Positions 1-9,614 of a stretch of DNA of 64,000 nucleotides are shown here, piece by piece; position 1 is the stretch's first letter, and each line of letters begins with the position of its first letter. This DNA comes from Chitinophagaceae bacterium (GTDB lineage: Bacteria; Bacteroidota; Bacteroidia; Chitinophagales; Chitinophagaceae). Location of the stretch: NCBI GenBank assembly GCA_023957755.1, contig JAMLGT010000007.1, positions 124,001-188,000 on the forward strand. The letters run 5' to 3'. A program made the position numbers and the translations under genes. The notes under the pieces were generated by a model that had not been told where the DNA came from, searched no databases, and saw only the letters and a program-made list of their open reading frames with translations.

Positions 1-804
1 CCACTTATCTGCATGGTTCACTACTCCCGGAATTTTTGCGGGTAGCGGATCGTCTCTTTCGCCGCGCCCATCTGCCGGATCTACTCCCAATGCTACAAAA
101 TCCCCATTGGCTTTCTGATATTTCGAATTGATCCAATCTTTATATGCCTTTACTGCATCAGCATTATCTATTTTAAGCCTGCCTGCCTTTTTCCCTGATT
201 CACCGGCAAACCACTCAGGATGTTTATCCAGCAGGATTTTATTCTGTGAATAGAAAGCTTCACCCTGATGCCCGGTGCCTACAAAATCAGCATTGAAACG
301 ATTCCTTCGCATCCATACTATCCACTTGTTTTTAAAATCATTCAAAGAATCATAAGCCTGTACCTGCCCAAAGTTTAATCCTCCTGTTCCAAAAAAATTT
401 CTGTTTCTAAACGAGGGGGCTATCCATCTCCCTTCAAAATTTTCCTGGTGAAGCTTCTTAGGTTTTACAAACCAATTATCTCCCGGACCATACCATTTGA
501 ATCCTAACTTGTCCAGATAGGTATAGATAGCATTCTCCAGTGAGTTCTTAGTGGTGTATCGTAGCAAGGTGCGATTGCCTGTTATTTCCATGTAAAATTC
601 CTGACCCGTGCTGCTACCTGTCGGCACCTGCTCAATCACTATTGTTCCTGCTTTGTAACCCTGTAATGTATTCCTCAAATCATGAATGGCATCATTATCC
701 TCTCCTGAATACACAATGACTGTTTTGCTTTGGCGCGACTGCGATTGGATAGAAGACCCGGCACTACACCCCATTATTAGGAACACAAAGAGGAACCACT
801 TCAT
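1..804 (-). CDS. Partial lipoprotein, DUF4838/glycoside-hydrolase-like N-terminal region
   Basis: The reading frame is open from the ATG at 804 (minus) to the window edge, 268 codons, so the C-terminus is missing. The protein opens with a short hydrophobic stretch and a lipobox-like FLIMGC (Cys12), which suggests a lipoprotein. Further on it reads ENAIYTYLDKLGFKWYGPGD, a pattern I associate with the N-terminal domain of DUF4838 proteins, which are related to family GH67 alpha-glucuronidases. The following segment (RNRNFFGTGG, then WMRRNRFNADFVGTGHQ) fits the same family. The catalytic part is not visible, so enzymatic activity is inference. It would act on the cell surface or in the periplasm on polysaccharide. 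It is followed downstream by unseen sequence and preceded by a 231-base gap. Confidence 0.6.
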   Translation of the reverse strand, partial: MKWFLFVFLIMGCSAGSSIQSQSRQSKTVIVYSGEDNDAIHDLRNTLQGYKAGTIVIEQVPTGSSTGQEFYMEITGNRTLLRYTTKNSLENAIYTYLDKLGFKWYGPGDNWFVKPKKLHQENFEGRWIAPSFRNRNFFGTGGLNFGQVQAYDSLNDFKNKWIVWMRRNRFNADFVGTGHQGEAFYSQNKILLDKHPEWFAGESGKKAGRLKIDNADAVKAYKDWINSKYQKANGDFVALGVDPADGRGERDDPLPAKIPGVVNHADKW

Positions 805-1035
805 AATTTTATAATTATCGTCAGACCAAATTGGGCTTAAGTCCACCGGGCTTAGGTTCTAAATTTATTACTCTGCTCTTCAGGGTAGGGCTATGAAGGT
901 CTCACTCAACAAAGGCTTTAGCCACATTTTGAACAATCTAACCAGGCAACGATGATAATTTTATTATTCAGCAATACTTCCAACATTATCACCACAGGCA
1001 TCATATCATGTCTCCATCCTGCTACACGCTGGTAA

Positions 1036-3228
1036 TTATTGCGCTTTCGGCCCGGGCGGACAGTAAGTGCGCAGATAATTCGTGTACAGGGTACCCAGAT
1101 GCTTCGAAGTGCCTGCTCCCTCTGAAATACCATGTGTCCGATTAGGATAAGGCATAAACTGGAACTGTTTATTATACTTAATCAATTCATTGAGCATCTT
1201 CTCCGCATTGTCATAATGCACATTGTCATCACCGGTGCCATGAATAAACAGGAGATTCCCCTGAAGGTTTTTGGCATAATGAATGGGCGAACCCAATACA
1301 TAATCCTCTATATTCTCCTGAGGCAAGCCCATATAGCGTTCTTCATAAATATTGTCGTAATACAAAAGATTAGTCACTGCGGCAATGGCAATCCCTGTCT
1401 TATAAATTCCAGGATACTGAAACATCAGATTCATGGTAGATGAACCACCTCCACTCCATCCCCATACTGCCACACGGTCTTTGTCGAACCAGGGTTTCTC
1501 CAATATCTTTTTTGCAGCCATCGCCTGATCACGAATATTTATACGCCCTAATTTTCTGTAAATAGATTTTCTCCATTCAGAGCCTCTAAGAGAAGGCGTC
1601 CCTCTATTATCCACAGAAATCTGAAAATAGCCCTCCAGGCTCATATCACCCTGAAACAAAAAGTTGTTCTGACTGCCATACCTGTCAACAACGGTACTCG
1701 ATGCGGGCTCCCCATAGACATAAAAAACTACAGGATATTTTTTAGTGCTGTCGAAATTGACAGGCTTCACCATCCAGGCATCCAGAGTAATGCCATCCTC
1801 GGTGGTCACTTTAAAAAATTCTATGTTGGAATGGGCATTCACTCTCGCTGTCTGATCTATACTCCTTTCGGGATTGAGTGGTGTATGCGATGGCAAAGCA
1901 ACCCACTCCCGTGCGGGCGAGGTTTTATAATTAGAAAAGCTGTGCATCGCATACTTTGCTAAGGGCGAGATGTTATAACTATGTGTACCCTGCTGTTGTG
2001 CAGGTGACAACCGCGCTGCTTTTCCGGAGCCATCTAGCTTTATGCGATACAAATAAAGCTGGGTAGGATTATCCGGACTCGCCATAAAATACACGTAATT
2101 ATTCTTCTCGTCGATGCAATTAATTGTTTGAATATCATAATCACCCTTTGTGACCAGCGTCTCCTTACCTTCTTTATCTATTCTGTAAATGTGCCTCCAA
2201 CCATCTTTTTCGCTTACCCATAAAAAATCTTTTCCTGTACTGAACCAATCCCACCCTATCGGGTCGTCATTATTCCACCGCGACTTAATATCGATAAAGG
2301 CCTTGTCAGTTTCTGTGTAGAAGTTTTTTGCTACTCCTGTATTCACATTGCAAAGAAAGAGTCTGCTTTCATTTTGCTTTCTATTGAGCTGTTGCAATAC
2401 AATCTCATTACTGTTAAGAGTCCATTCCATTCGTGGTATATAATGCTGCTGCGGATCTCCGGGCACATTCATCCACTTAATATTCTTGTCTGCCAGGGTG
2501 ATGACTCCGATTTTAACCGGGGACGGCGGCTCACCTACCTTGGGGTATTCTACCGGAATGATAATGGAATATACAGAGTCGGTCGTATTTAACATATAAT
2601 AGTCACGTACCTTCGTGGCATCTACATTCCAGAAAGCTATCTTCCTGCTGTCGGGGCTCCACCTGAATCCATCACGGCATCCAAACTCTTCTTCATATAC
2701 CCAGTCAAAGGTTCCATTAATATACTTACGTGTACCTGTTGTAGTAAGCTGGGTTATCTTTCCTGTTGCCAAATCTTCTGTGTAAATATTATGACTACTT
2801 ACATAGGCAGCTTTGGTGCCGTCCGGTGAAATCTTTGCAAACATCAGCGACTGAGAAGGGAGTGACCTCCCCAACTGCATCAGTTGTTTTTTCTGCGAGT
2901 CATATATCCAATAATCTCCTCTGGTATTATATCTCCACACCCTCGCTGTATTTGTAAAAATCAGCCACCGCTTGTAATCCGGCGAGTGACTGTAAATATT
3001 AAATGATAAAGGCCTGGAAGCGCCCTCAGGAGTAAGCTCTGCTGAAGACACCAGCACCTTCTCATCCCCTGACTTCACATCATGCCTTATGATATTGCCA
3101 TTTGAAATTGTCAGATAAGCCTCGCCATCGTCTGTCCAGTTAACCGCAGCAGGGCGAAACTGAGCACTAGCGCCAATCACAACAAACAAAAAGAAAATAA
3201 ATAAAACTGACTTAAATGACTTAAGCAT
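1036..3228 (-). CDS. S9 family dipeptidyl-peptidase IV-like serine protease
   Basis: A 730-residue secreted prolyl-oligopeptidase-family enzyme that releases dipeptides from peptide N-termini. A signal peptide ends near GASAQ (residue 23). The middle is a DPP IV-type beta-propeller containing DWVYEEEF (about residue 175), whose paired Glu residues bind the substrate amino group in DPP IV. The C-terminal alpha/beta hydrolase carries GWSGGG with nucleophile Ser592, HGTGDDNVH with Asp668 and RTHG with His699. The nucleophile motif is GWSGGG rather than the usual GWSYGG. Length matches the family. It is transcribed toward the partial lipoprotein, with a short 38-base gap from the glycosyltransferase upstream. 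The likely location is the periplasm. Confidence 0.93.
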   Translation of the reverse strand: MLKSFKSVLFIFFLFVVIGASAQFRPAAVNWTDDGEAYLTISNGNIIRHDVKSGDEKVLVSSAELTPEGASRPLSFNIYSHSPDYKRWLIFTNTARVWRYNTRGDYWIYDSQKKQLMQLGRSLPSQSLMFAKISPDGTKAAYVSSHNIYTEDLATGKITQLTTTGTRKYINGTFDWVYEEEFGCRDGFRWSPDSRKIAFWNVDATKVRDYYMLNTTDSVYSIIIPVEYPKVGEPPSPVKIGVITLADKNIKWMNVPGDPQQHYIPRMEWTLNSNEIVLQQLNRKQNESRLFLCNVNTGVAKNFYTETDKAFIDIKSRWNNDDPIGWDWFSTGKDFLWVSEKDGWRHIYRIDKEGKETLVTKGDYDIQTINCIDEKNNYVYFMASPDNPTQLYLYRIKLDGSGKAARLSPAQQQGTHSYNISPLAKYAMHSFSNYKTSPAREWVALPSHTPLNPERSIDQTARVNAHSNIEFFKVTTEDGITLDAWMVKPVNFDSTKKYPVVFYVYGEPASSTVVDRYGSQNNFLFQGDMSLEGYFQISVDNRGTPSLRGSEWRKSIYRKLGRINIRDQAMAAKKILEKPWFDKDRVAVWGWSGGGSSTMNLMFQYPGIYKTGIAIAAVTNLLYYDNIYEERYMGLPQENIEDYVLGSPIHYAKNLQGNLLFIHGTGDDNVHYDNAEKMLNELIKYNKQFQFMPYPNRTHGISEGAGTSKHLGTLYTNYLRTYCPPGPKAQ

Positions 3229-3266
3229 TGTAATTGTAATTTTTGGGATTATTAATAGGTTTAAAA

Positions 3267-4340
3267 TTAAGAATTACAAATCAACCGTTGAAATGGGTGA
3301 GCAATGGGTATTTCCAATAGAGCAGCTAAAATCTGCTTCCCTTTATTGACCAGTTGCCCACGCAACTGTTCGTCTCTGAAAATCTCAAGCATAACCCGCG
3401 TAAGATCTTCCTTATTTTCATAAATAAAATTCAGCGAAGCTCCCTCTGATACATCAGCACAGGCGCTTGCTCCGGCTGTAAGAACCGGCACTTCACACGA
3501 AAATGCTGCATACATCAGATCTGTAGCAGGAAAAAAACGATCAGGGAGTAATACCGCATACGCACTCCTGAGTAGTTTATAATAGATATCATTTCGTGCC
3601 TCGGTTATTACCACATCGTCATGAAATCGATAGTGCTCCAGAAGATTCTTTACCTCCTCATGCAATTCTGCTTCTGCACTTACCAATAGTTTCATATTGC
3701 TTCGCTGCCATTTCTTGAAACCGGAGAACGCTTTCAACACCCACGTCAGCACCTCTACACTCTTCGTCGGATGACAAAGGAAATATTCATTTCCATCAGC
3801 ATATTGCTCTTTTACCGACTCTCTCTCTCCCCATCCGGCAGGCGCCGGAAGTGTTGCAGGGCGTTTATAAACAAGCTTGATTTTCTCCTCCTGAATTTTT
3901 AGTTTGTCGATCAGCCACATCTTTTCAGCAATTGTGAATACAACTATTGATCCGGCAGATGCCACTTCCTTTTGGAGTTTTGAAAAATACTCGGCCTGAT
4001 TGCGCGTGTGCGCTGCCTCCTTCATCATCAGTTCTAGTGGTGAGGCTATCCAAATGTAACTCTCCATACCGGATAACGGCATTACAGAAAAGCACCTGTC
4101 CGGCTGTAGCCTTTTAAGCTCCTTCTTTATCTTATAATTGAAGGTGGTTGATAAAAAAGAAGAAGGTGGTTTTAGCGAAACCATTCTTACATCTATGTCC
4201 GGAATGAAACGCTCATCTTCTCTTATTAAAATAATTATTTCATGTTCAGGGTTGCACTTCTTCCATTCGCCAACCCATCCAGCTAAAAAAGTTGTAAATG
4301 GATAAACGGGATCAGATATGGTATTGACAACTATTCTCAC
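3267..4340 (-). CDS. Glycosyltransferase, GT-B fold (group 1-like)
   Basis: A 357-residue cytoplasmic protein of glycosyltransferase architecture. The N-terminal half starts MRIVVNTISDPVYPFTTFL. The C-terminal half has the usual GT-B donor-site arrangement: an alpha/beta segment with LLRSAYAVLLPDRFFPATDL and SCEVPVLTAGASACADV, where a conserved Glu-x7-Glu pattern would normally sit. That classic E-x7-E is not clearly present, so the donor cannot be guessed. The start lies 5 bases after the stop of the ABC-F gene, so the two are probably co-transcribed. Being separated from the polysaccharide locus by several unrelated genes, it may serve another glycan. Confidence 0.7.
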   Translation of the reverse strand: MRIVVNTISDPVYPFTTFLAGWVGEWKKCNPEHEIIILIREDERFIPDIDVRMVSLKPPSSFLSTTFNYKIKKELKRLQPDRCFSVMPLSGMESYIWIASPLELMMKEAAHTRNQAEYFSKLQKEVASAGSIVVFTIAEKMWLIDKLKIQEEKIKLVYKRPATLPAPAGWGERESVKEQYADGNEYFLCHPTKSVEVLTWVLKAFSGFKKWQRSNMKLLVSAEAELHEEVKNLLEHYRFHDDVVITEARNDIYYKLLRSAYAVLLPDRFFPATDLMYAAFSCEVPVLTAGASACADVSEGASLNFIYENKEDLTRVMLEIFRDEQLRGQLVNKGKQILAALLEIPIAHPFQRLICNS

Positions 4341-4345
4341 TTTGG

Positions 4346-6235
4346 TCAGGAAGGATTTTCAATTTCATTTAACTCCAGCCACCTCATCTCTTTTTCATCT
4401 ATCTGGTTGGCCAATTCACCTATCCTTTCTGAAATCTTCGTCAATTCGTCGAATGGAAGATTTCCTTCTGAAAGCTTTGCTTCCAAATCAGATTTCTCCT
4501 TTTCGAGTTTGGGGAGCTCCTTTTCAAGCAATTCGTACTCACGTTTTTCTTTGTAAGACAGCCGATTGGGATTTTTCTGAGAGAATGTCTTTATAGGCTC
4601 AGATGCTTTCTTCTCTGCAACCTCTTCTTTCTGCTCAGTTTGCTGTTTCCATAATCTGTATTGGGTATAGTTACCCGGATAGTCGATGACTTTACCGTCG
4701 CCCTCAAAAGCAAAAATATGATCTACCAGTCTGTCCATAAAATAACGGTCGTGGCTGACGATTAAAAGACAGCCCTGAAAATCCGCAAGAAATTCTTCAA
4801 GTACTCTCAGTGTCTGCAGATCCAAATCATTGGTAGGCTCATCCAGCACCAGAAAATTGGGATTACGAAACAAGATACTCAACAAAAGCAGCCTTCGCTT
4901 TTCGCCTCCACTCAGTTTACTCAGCGGAGTATATTGTTGCTGGCCATTGAATCCAAATTTTTCCATGAATTGCGAAGCACTTATCTTGCTGCCATCTGCC
5001 AATGGGAAAAATTCGGCAAATTGTTTTACGTATTCTATGGCTCGTTTGTCTTCTTTGTATTGAAGGCCTTCCTGAGAGAAGTTTCCAAATATCACCGTTT
5101 CTCCGTGATTGATTTTTCCAGTGTCAGGCTCCATCAGCCCAAGCGCTATCTTGAGAAAGGTACTCTTGCCACTTCCATTCCTTCCCACTACCCCGATTCT
5201 CTCACCTCGCTTAAATGTGTAATCAAATCCTTTTAAAATCACTTTATCACCAAACGACTTATACACCTTCTTCATCTCAATAATCTTACCGCCAAGTCGT
5301 GTCATCTTCACCTGCAGGGTAATATCTTCCTGTATTTCCTTTCCGGCTACTTTCTCTTTTAAATCATAAAAGGCATCCTGCCGGCTGCGCGATTTGGTCG
5401 TACGTGCCTGCGGTTGTCTGCGCATCCATTCAAGTTCTCTCCGATAGATATTCTTATCCTTTTGCAACTCACTTTGCTGCACATCGCGACGCAGGGCCTT
5501 CTGTTCAAGAAAGTAATCATAGTTGCCTTTATAGGTGAATGTCTGCTCCTCATCAAGCTCTACAATCTCGCTACATACCGCATCCAGAAAATATCGATCA
5601 TGGGTTACCAGCAACAAGGTAGTGTTTTGGGTACTGAGAAACTCTTCGAGCCATTCTATCATATCCACGTCCAGATGGTTGGTAGGTTCGTCAAGAATCA
5701 GCAGGCACTTGCCTTCATGAAGCTGAGCTTCCAGCAATGCCTGCGCCAGTGCTACCCTCTTCCGCTGCCCTCCACTCAAATGCTGCACAAGAGAGTCCAG
5801 ATTATAAATATGCAATTTCCCCAGTATCTGCTTCAGCTGGCTTTCCAAATTCCAGGCGTTAGCCTCAGTAATAGCAGTAATTAATTCTGCCAGGCGATGC
5901 TCGTTACGTTCAGGCGATGCAGACAACTGTTCATATTCTTTTATCAAATGAATCGTAGGATGGTCCATTCTCAAGACGTGATCCCAAACTGAATGGCCTT
6001 CCTGAAAACGGGTATCCTGCTCCAGCATCACCACCTTTATATCTTTATGGATCCACACCGTACCCGAGTCAGGCTGCTCCTTTCCTGCAATAATCTTCAA
6101 CAAAGTAGATTTACCGGTACCATTCCTTGCTATTAATGCCACCTTATCTCCCTCCTCGATATGCAGAGAAATATCTCTAAACAGCACACGGATTCCATAG
6201 GACTTGGTAATATTCTCAAGAGACGCATAATGCAT
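4346..6235 (-). CDS. ABC-F family ATPase (Uup-like)
   Basis: A 629-residue soluble twin ABC ATPase without membrane domains. Walker A motifs are RNGTGKST (residues 37-44) and GRNGSGKST (about 350). Signature motifs are LSGGQRKR (about 153) and LSGGEKRR (about 435), each followed by a Walker B ending in LDEPTN. The C-terminal 90 residues (EKREYELLEKELPKLEKEK and beyond) form a charged coiled coil as in Uup. ABC-F proteins act on ribosomes, and Uup also affects DNA recombination intermediates. In the first Walker A the leading Gly is Ala (IARNGTGKS). A TACCTTTG element lies 5 bases before the ATG. The gene leads a probable two-gene operon with the glycosyltransferase. Confidence 0.92.
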   Translation of the reverse strand: MHYASLENITKSYGIRVLFRDISLHIEEGDKVALIARNGTGKSTLLKIIAGKEQPDSGTVWIHKDIKVVMLEQDTRFQEGHSVWDHVLRMDHPTIHLIKEYEQLSASPERNEHRLAELITAITEANAWNLESQLKQILGKLHIYNLDSLVQHLSGGQRKRVALAQALLEAQLHEGKCLLILDEPTNHLDVDMIEWLEEFLSTQNTTLLLVTHDRYFLDAVCSEIVELDEEQTFTYKGNYDYFLEQKALRRDVQQSELQKDKNIYRRELEWMRRQPQARTTKSRSRQDAFYDLKEKVAGKEIQEDITLQVKMTRLGGKIIEMKKVYKSFGDKVILKGFDYTFKRGERIGVVGRNGSGKSTFLKIALGLMEPDTGKINHGETVIFGNFSQEGLQYKEDKRAIEYVKQFAEFFPLADGSKISASQFMEKFGFNGQQQYTPLSKLSGGEKRRLLLLSILFRNPNFLVLDEPTNDLDLQTLRVLEEFLADFQGCLLIVSHDRYFMDRLVDHIFAFEGDGKVIDYPGNYTQYRLWKQQTEQKEEVAEKKASEPIKTFSQKNPNRLSYKEKREYELLEKELPKLEKEKSDLEAKLSEGNLPFDELTKISERIGELANQIDEKEMRWLELNEIENPS

Positions 6236-6240
6236 AGCTG

Positions 6241-6248
6241 CAAAGGTA
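6241..6248 (-). promoter_or_regulatory. TAnnTTTG -7 element of the ABC-F gene
   Basis: TACCTTTG on the minus strand fits the Bacteroidota -7 consensus exactly. Only five bases separate it from the ATG at 6235, so transcription would start at or next to the initiation codon. No good -33 TTTG is present at 19-21 bases, although a TTTT lies near that distance. Confidence 0.55.
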
Positions 6249-6425
6249 GGAGGGAAACGAATTTAAAATTTTTGCTCACACTATATTATATGTACTATTA
6301 ATACCTGTCAGTAATTACAAGAATATCATAGCAAGTCGATTATCTAACCCGCACCTGCGGATACTCTTTGGAGAATCCATCAAACTTGTGCCTTCTCCGA
6401 AGTTTATTTTTTATACTTTCGACAA

Positions 6426-6920
6426 ATGAACAACTACACTGCACACGAAACTGCTGTAATAGACGAAGGCGCTGTCATAGGTGAGGGAACAAGAATCTGG
6501 CATTTCTGCCACATCATGTCCGAGGCCAGAATCGGAAATCATTGCAATCTTGGCCAGAACGTTTTTGTAGATAACAACGCAACCGTAGGTAACGGTGTGA
6601 AGATTCAGAATAATGTTTCAATCTATAACGGAGTAGAGCTTGAAGATGATGTTTTCGTAGGCCCATCAGTAGTGTTTACCAATGTCATCAATCCAAGGAG
6701 TTTTATTGAGCGCAAAGACCAATTCAGAAAGACACTGGTACGCAAAGGCGCATCAATAGGCGCAAACGCTACTATCCTTTGTGGAGTTGAAATAGGCGCC
6801 TATGCTCTAATCGGCGCAGGCGCTGTCGTTACCAAAGACGTACCCGACTTTGCAATCGTTGTGGGCAACCCCGCAAAAATTACAGGATATACTAATGAAG
6901 AAGGCACATTAAACGCCTGA
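6426..6920 (+). CDS. Left-handed beta-helix sugar N-acetyltransferase (WbpD-like)
   Basis: A 164-residue trimeric hexapeptide-repeat acyltransferase. Imperfect [LIV]-G-x4 repeats run through nearly the whole protein ([47 protein letters not shown]). The segment [14 protein letters not shown] and the [12 protein letters not shown] loop are typical of WbpD/WlbB enzymes, which acetylate the 3-amino group of UDP-2-acetamido-3-amino-glucuronate using acetyl-CoA. The product is a diacetylated uronic acid used in O-antigen or capsule. The partner genes WbpA, WbpB and WbpE are not in the window. It stands alone on the plus strand between two minus-strand genes. TATACTTTC lies five bases before the ATG and may be a variant -7 element. 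Confidence 0.85.
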   Translation: MNNYTAHETAVIDEGAVIGEGTRIWHFCHIMSEARIGNHCNLGQNVFVDNNATVGNGVKIQNNVSIYNGVELEDDVFVGPSVVFTNVINPRSFIERKDQFRKTLVRKGASIGANATILCGVEIGAYALIGAGAVVTKDVPDFAIVVGNPAKITGYTNEEGTLNA

Positions 6921-6934
6921 CTACTACAAACCTC

Positions 6935-9448
6935 TTATTGCCCCACCAGAAACACTGCATTTGCCAGCATCAGCTTGCCTGTTTCCCAGAAATTACGAAA
7001 GATAATATCATCTGTAAGATATACCACCGAGCCTCTTCCCATATCCTGCACTCCAAATAATAATCCGTCCTGTAATTTAGAAGTCAGCTTAGAACCGACA
7101 TATCCTGCCACATAATTATCTTTCTTTAGATACCCTACATTCCAGCCTCCCTTGGAAAATTCGTACACCGTCGGATCCAGTTTGAGTGTATAATAATAAT
7201 TAGGATAACCAAACATTAAAGGATGGGTGTTGTCGACATCTACCTTATAGATGGCCCCCGGAATACCTTCTGATACATCATCGCGTTCTCTTTCACTATA
7301 TGTCTTCAATGCATCGTAAGGCGCCCCCTTTTCCTCTTCCCCTTTCTTATCACCATCCCCTTTCATTTTCACGGCACTCCATTCCTGCTTCGAAAGTTGG
7401 GCCACCACATTTCCAATTCCTATCAGTCTTCCACCGCCTCCAATCCATTCAGCCAGAGCTGCCGCACTTTCCTTATCGCTAAGAAATCTATTCATCCCTG
7501 AAGGCAGAATAATCACATCCCATTCAGAAAGTTGCATTCTCCCAAAATCTTTTGCATTCACAAGCGTAATAGGATACCCGATTTGGTTGTCAAAGTAATC
7601 CCATACCTCTCCGGCTGCATTTGAAAATACCCCTTCTCCCGTAAGCATCGCTACCCGGGGCGCTCTTAATACATGCACCATATCGCTCCCAAAATCAGGC
7701 CCCTTATCAGCCATTCCCGAACTTATCGGATACATCTTCACCTGATGGCGGTTGCACACTTCTGCTACTGTGGCCCACAGATTACTTCCCCACTTTCCAT
7801 TCCCGGCTTTATTAATCAGAATAGTACCTCTGTCAAACTTTTCTCCACCGCTTTCTAACGGATCTTCTGTAAACCTAATCCGGATTCCCTTCTGGAGCAT
7901 TTCTCCTACTGCCCGCACTGAGTTAAGCCCCTGCCATTTTATTGCATAAGCATACGAGTCAGATGTGCTATTGGGTGAGAACTGATTCCACACCCCGGAA
8001 GGAGTTACTGTGAAGGACTGTTTTGTTGCATAGGCAGTAAGCCCGTAAGCGTATGGTAAAGCCCACGCTGTGATATCATACGTAACAGAATCACTCAGTT
8101 TAGACTGAGGTTCAAATAATACTTTTACCAATGTAGCTTTAGGCTGTATGCCACTGATGACCAAATCGGAAGAAGAAACACTAAAGGATTCTTCTTTCCC
8201 GGATATATAACTGAATCCTTTTGCAGCGCCTGAGGCAGTACCATATTTAATCCCATTGCGGTCAAGCAATTGTACCAGTGCACTGATACGCTGGCCATCT
8301 TCAGGATTATTCTTAATCACATAAGTTTTGTACTCTCCTACCTTGCCGTTTACTGCATTATCAAAATACTGTCTGAAGTTCTTTACCAAATCACCGGCAT
8401 TCTTAGATGATATTTCCACTGTGCTGATACCAGTAGTAAAGTGATGCTGCACTCGATCCACAAGCGAAAGCGTGTCTTTGTCATTTGTAAGAATTCCCAA
8501 CCCCGCTGAGATACCTCCCTGCTCATAAGTCATCCCAATTGAGCCATTATACAACGGATAGGTATCCCCGTATGAAGGATAGAAAAGATCGAACCGCTGC
8601 GCTGTAAAAAACAACCACCCGTTCTTGTCAAAATACTTTGCATTGTTTTTTCCGATAGTTTTCTGAAAGTCTCTCTGCCATTGGGTGATTACTTCGTGAT
8701 AAGGCTCTGCCGCCGGTGCAAAATAATAGGGCGCATTCACACTCTGTTCGTGAAAATCGACATGTACTTGTGGCAGCCACTGGTTGTACACTGCTACCCT
8801 GCCGCGACTTTCTACCTGGGTTTGCCATACCCAGTCACGGTTGAGATCGTAGTTATAGTGGTTGCTTCTTCCCCCGGGCCATTCTTCCCGGTGTTCTCTG
8901 GCTATAGTCAGAGGGTTCCAATGTTTGCCAATCATGGTGTTATACCAGTTCACATACCGGTCGCGCCCATCAGGATTCAGACAGGGGTCTATTACTACAA
9001 CAGTGTTTTTGAGCCACTGTTTTGACTCTGAATTTGCAGGATCAGTAAGAAAAAATAAGGTTTTCATAGCTGCCTCAGAAGAGGAGGTTTCATTTCCATG
9101 TACATTATAACTCAGCCATACCACTGCTGGCGCATCTGCCGCAGGCTGTCCTTCTCCCTGATGAGCCATAGCAAGGTTATTCTTGCGGATTTGCTCCAGA
9201 TTGGCCATATTCTCAGACGATGCCACAAAAGCCACATATAAGGGGCGATGTTCGTTGGTTTCGCCATACTGCTGCAATTTTACCATATCCGGCTTGGTCT
9301 GTGCCACATACTGAAAGTACTGTACGATACGATAGTGCGGAGTATATCTGGTTCCCAACTGATAGCCTAAAAATTGATCCGGTGATTTGAGTTGCGCACC
9401 GCCGGTCATGGTAACCAATAAAAGAAAGAAAGAAAACAATTTTTTCAC
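6935..9448 (-). CDS. Secreted M14 family zinc carboxypeptidase
   Basis: An 837-residue exported metallopeptidase with a GTG start and a signal peptide ending near GGAQ (residue 19). The M14 zinc ligands are visible as HGNE (His117, Glu120) and the later His in VHVDFHEQ (about 229-233). Substrate-binding features CLNPDGRDR (156-164) and DLNRDW are present, and GMTYEQGG supplies the usual general-base Glu. The roughly 450 residues after the peptidase domain include a glutamine-amidotransferase-like segment (VAMLTGEGVFSNAAGEVWDY and VIILPSGMNRFLSD), as seen in large Bacteroidota M14 proteins. It probably degrades peptides in the periplasm. It converges with the acetyltransferase gene, with 14 bases between them. 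Confidence 0.88.
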   Translation of the reverse strand: MKKLFSFFLLLVTMTGGAQLKSPDQFLGYQLGTRYTPHYRIVQYFQYVAQTKPDMVKLQQYGETNEHRPLYVAFVASSENMANLEQIRKNNLAMAHQGEGQPAADAPAVVWLSYNVHGNETSSSEAAMKTLFFLTDPANSESKQWLKNTVVVIDPCLNPDGRDRYVNWYNTMIGKHWNPLTIAREHREEWPGGRSNHYNYDLNRDWVWQTQVESRGRVAVYNQWLPQVHVDFHEQSVNAPYYFAPAAEPYHEVITQWQRDFQKTIGKNNAKYFDKNGWLFFTAQRFDLFYPSYGDTYPLYNGSIGMTYEQGGISAGLGILTNDKDTLSLVDRVQHHFTTGISTVEISSKNAGDLVKNFRQYFDNAVNGKVGEYKTYVIKNNPEDGQRISALVQLLDRNGIKYGTASGAAKGFSYISGKEESFSVSSSDLVISGIQPKATLVKVLFEPQSKLSDSVTYDITAWALPYAYGLTAYATKQSFTVTPSGVWNQFSPNSTSDSYAYAIKWQGLNSVRAVGEMLQKGIRIRFTEDPLESGGEKFDRGTILINKAGNGKWGSNLWATVAEVCNRHQVKMYPISSGMADKGPDFGSDMVHVLRAPRVAMLTGEGVFSNAAGEVWDYFDNQIGYPITLVNAKDFGRMQLSEWDVIILPSGMNRFLSDKESAAALAEWIGGGGRLIGIGNVVAQLSKQEWSAVKMKGDGDKKGEEEKGAPYDALKTYSERERDDVSEGIPGAIYKVDVDNTHPLMFGYPNYYYTLKLDPTVYEFSKGGWNVGYLKKDNYVAGYVGSKLTSKLQDGLLFGVQDMGRGSVVYLTDDIIFRNFWETGKLMLANAVFLVGQ

Positions 9449-9614
9449 GATTTATGATTTTGGATGCGTGAAAGTAACAAAGAATCTGTTCAATTGTCAG
9501 GAAAATAATAAGCCGTCGGATAACGTTTGTTGAAGGAATTCCTACTTTCTAACCATGTTAAAAAGCAAATCACAATCTTTTGATTGGGCATTTTTACCGA
9601 TTTTCGCAACCGTT

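Noticed and set aside
9555-9614. Upstream extension of RfbB (20 residues)
   Set aside because: The extension has no counterpart in RfbB proteins, and an ATG at 9615 gives the normal N-terminus. A -7-like CTACTTTC before 9555 suggests it is leader sequence.
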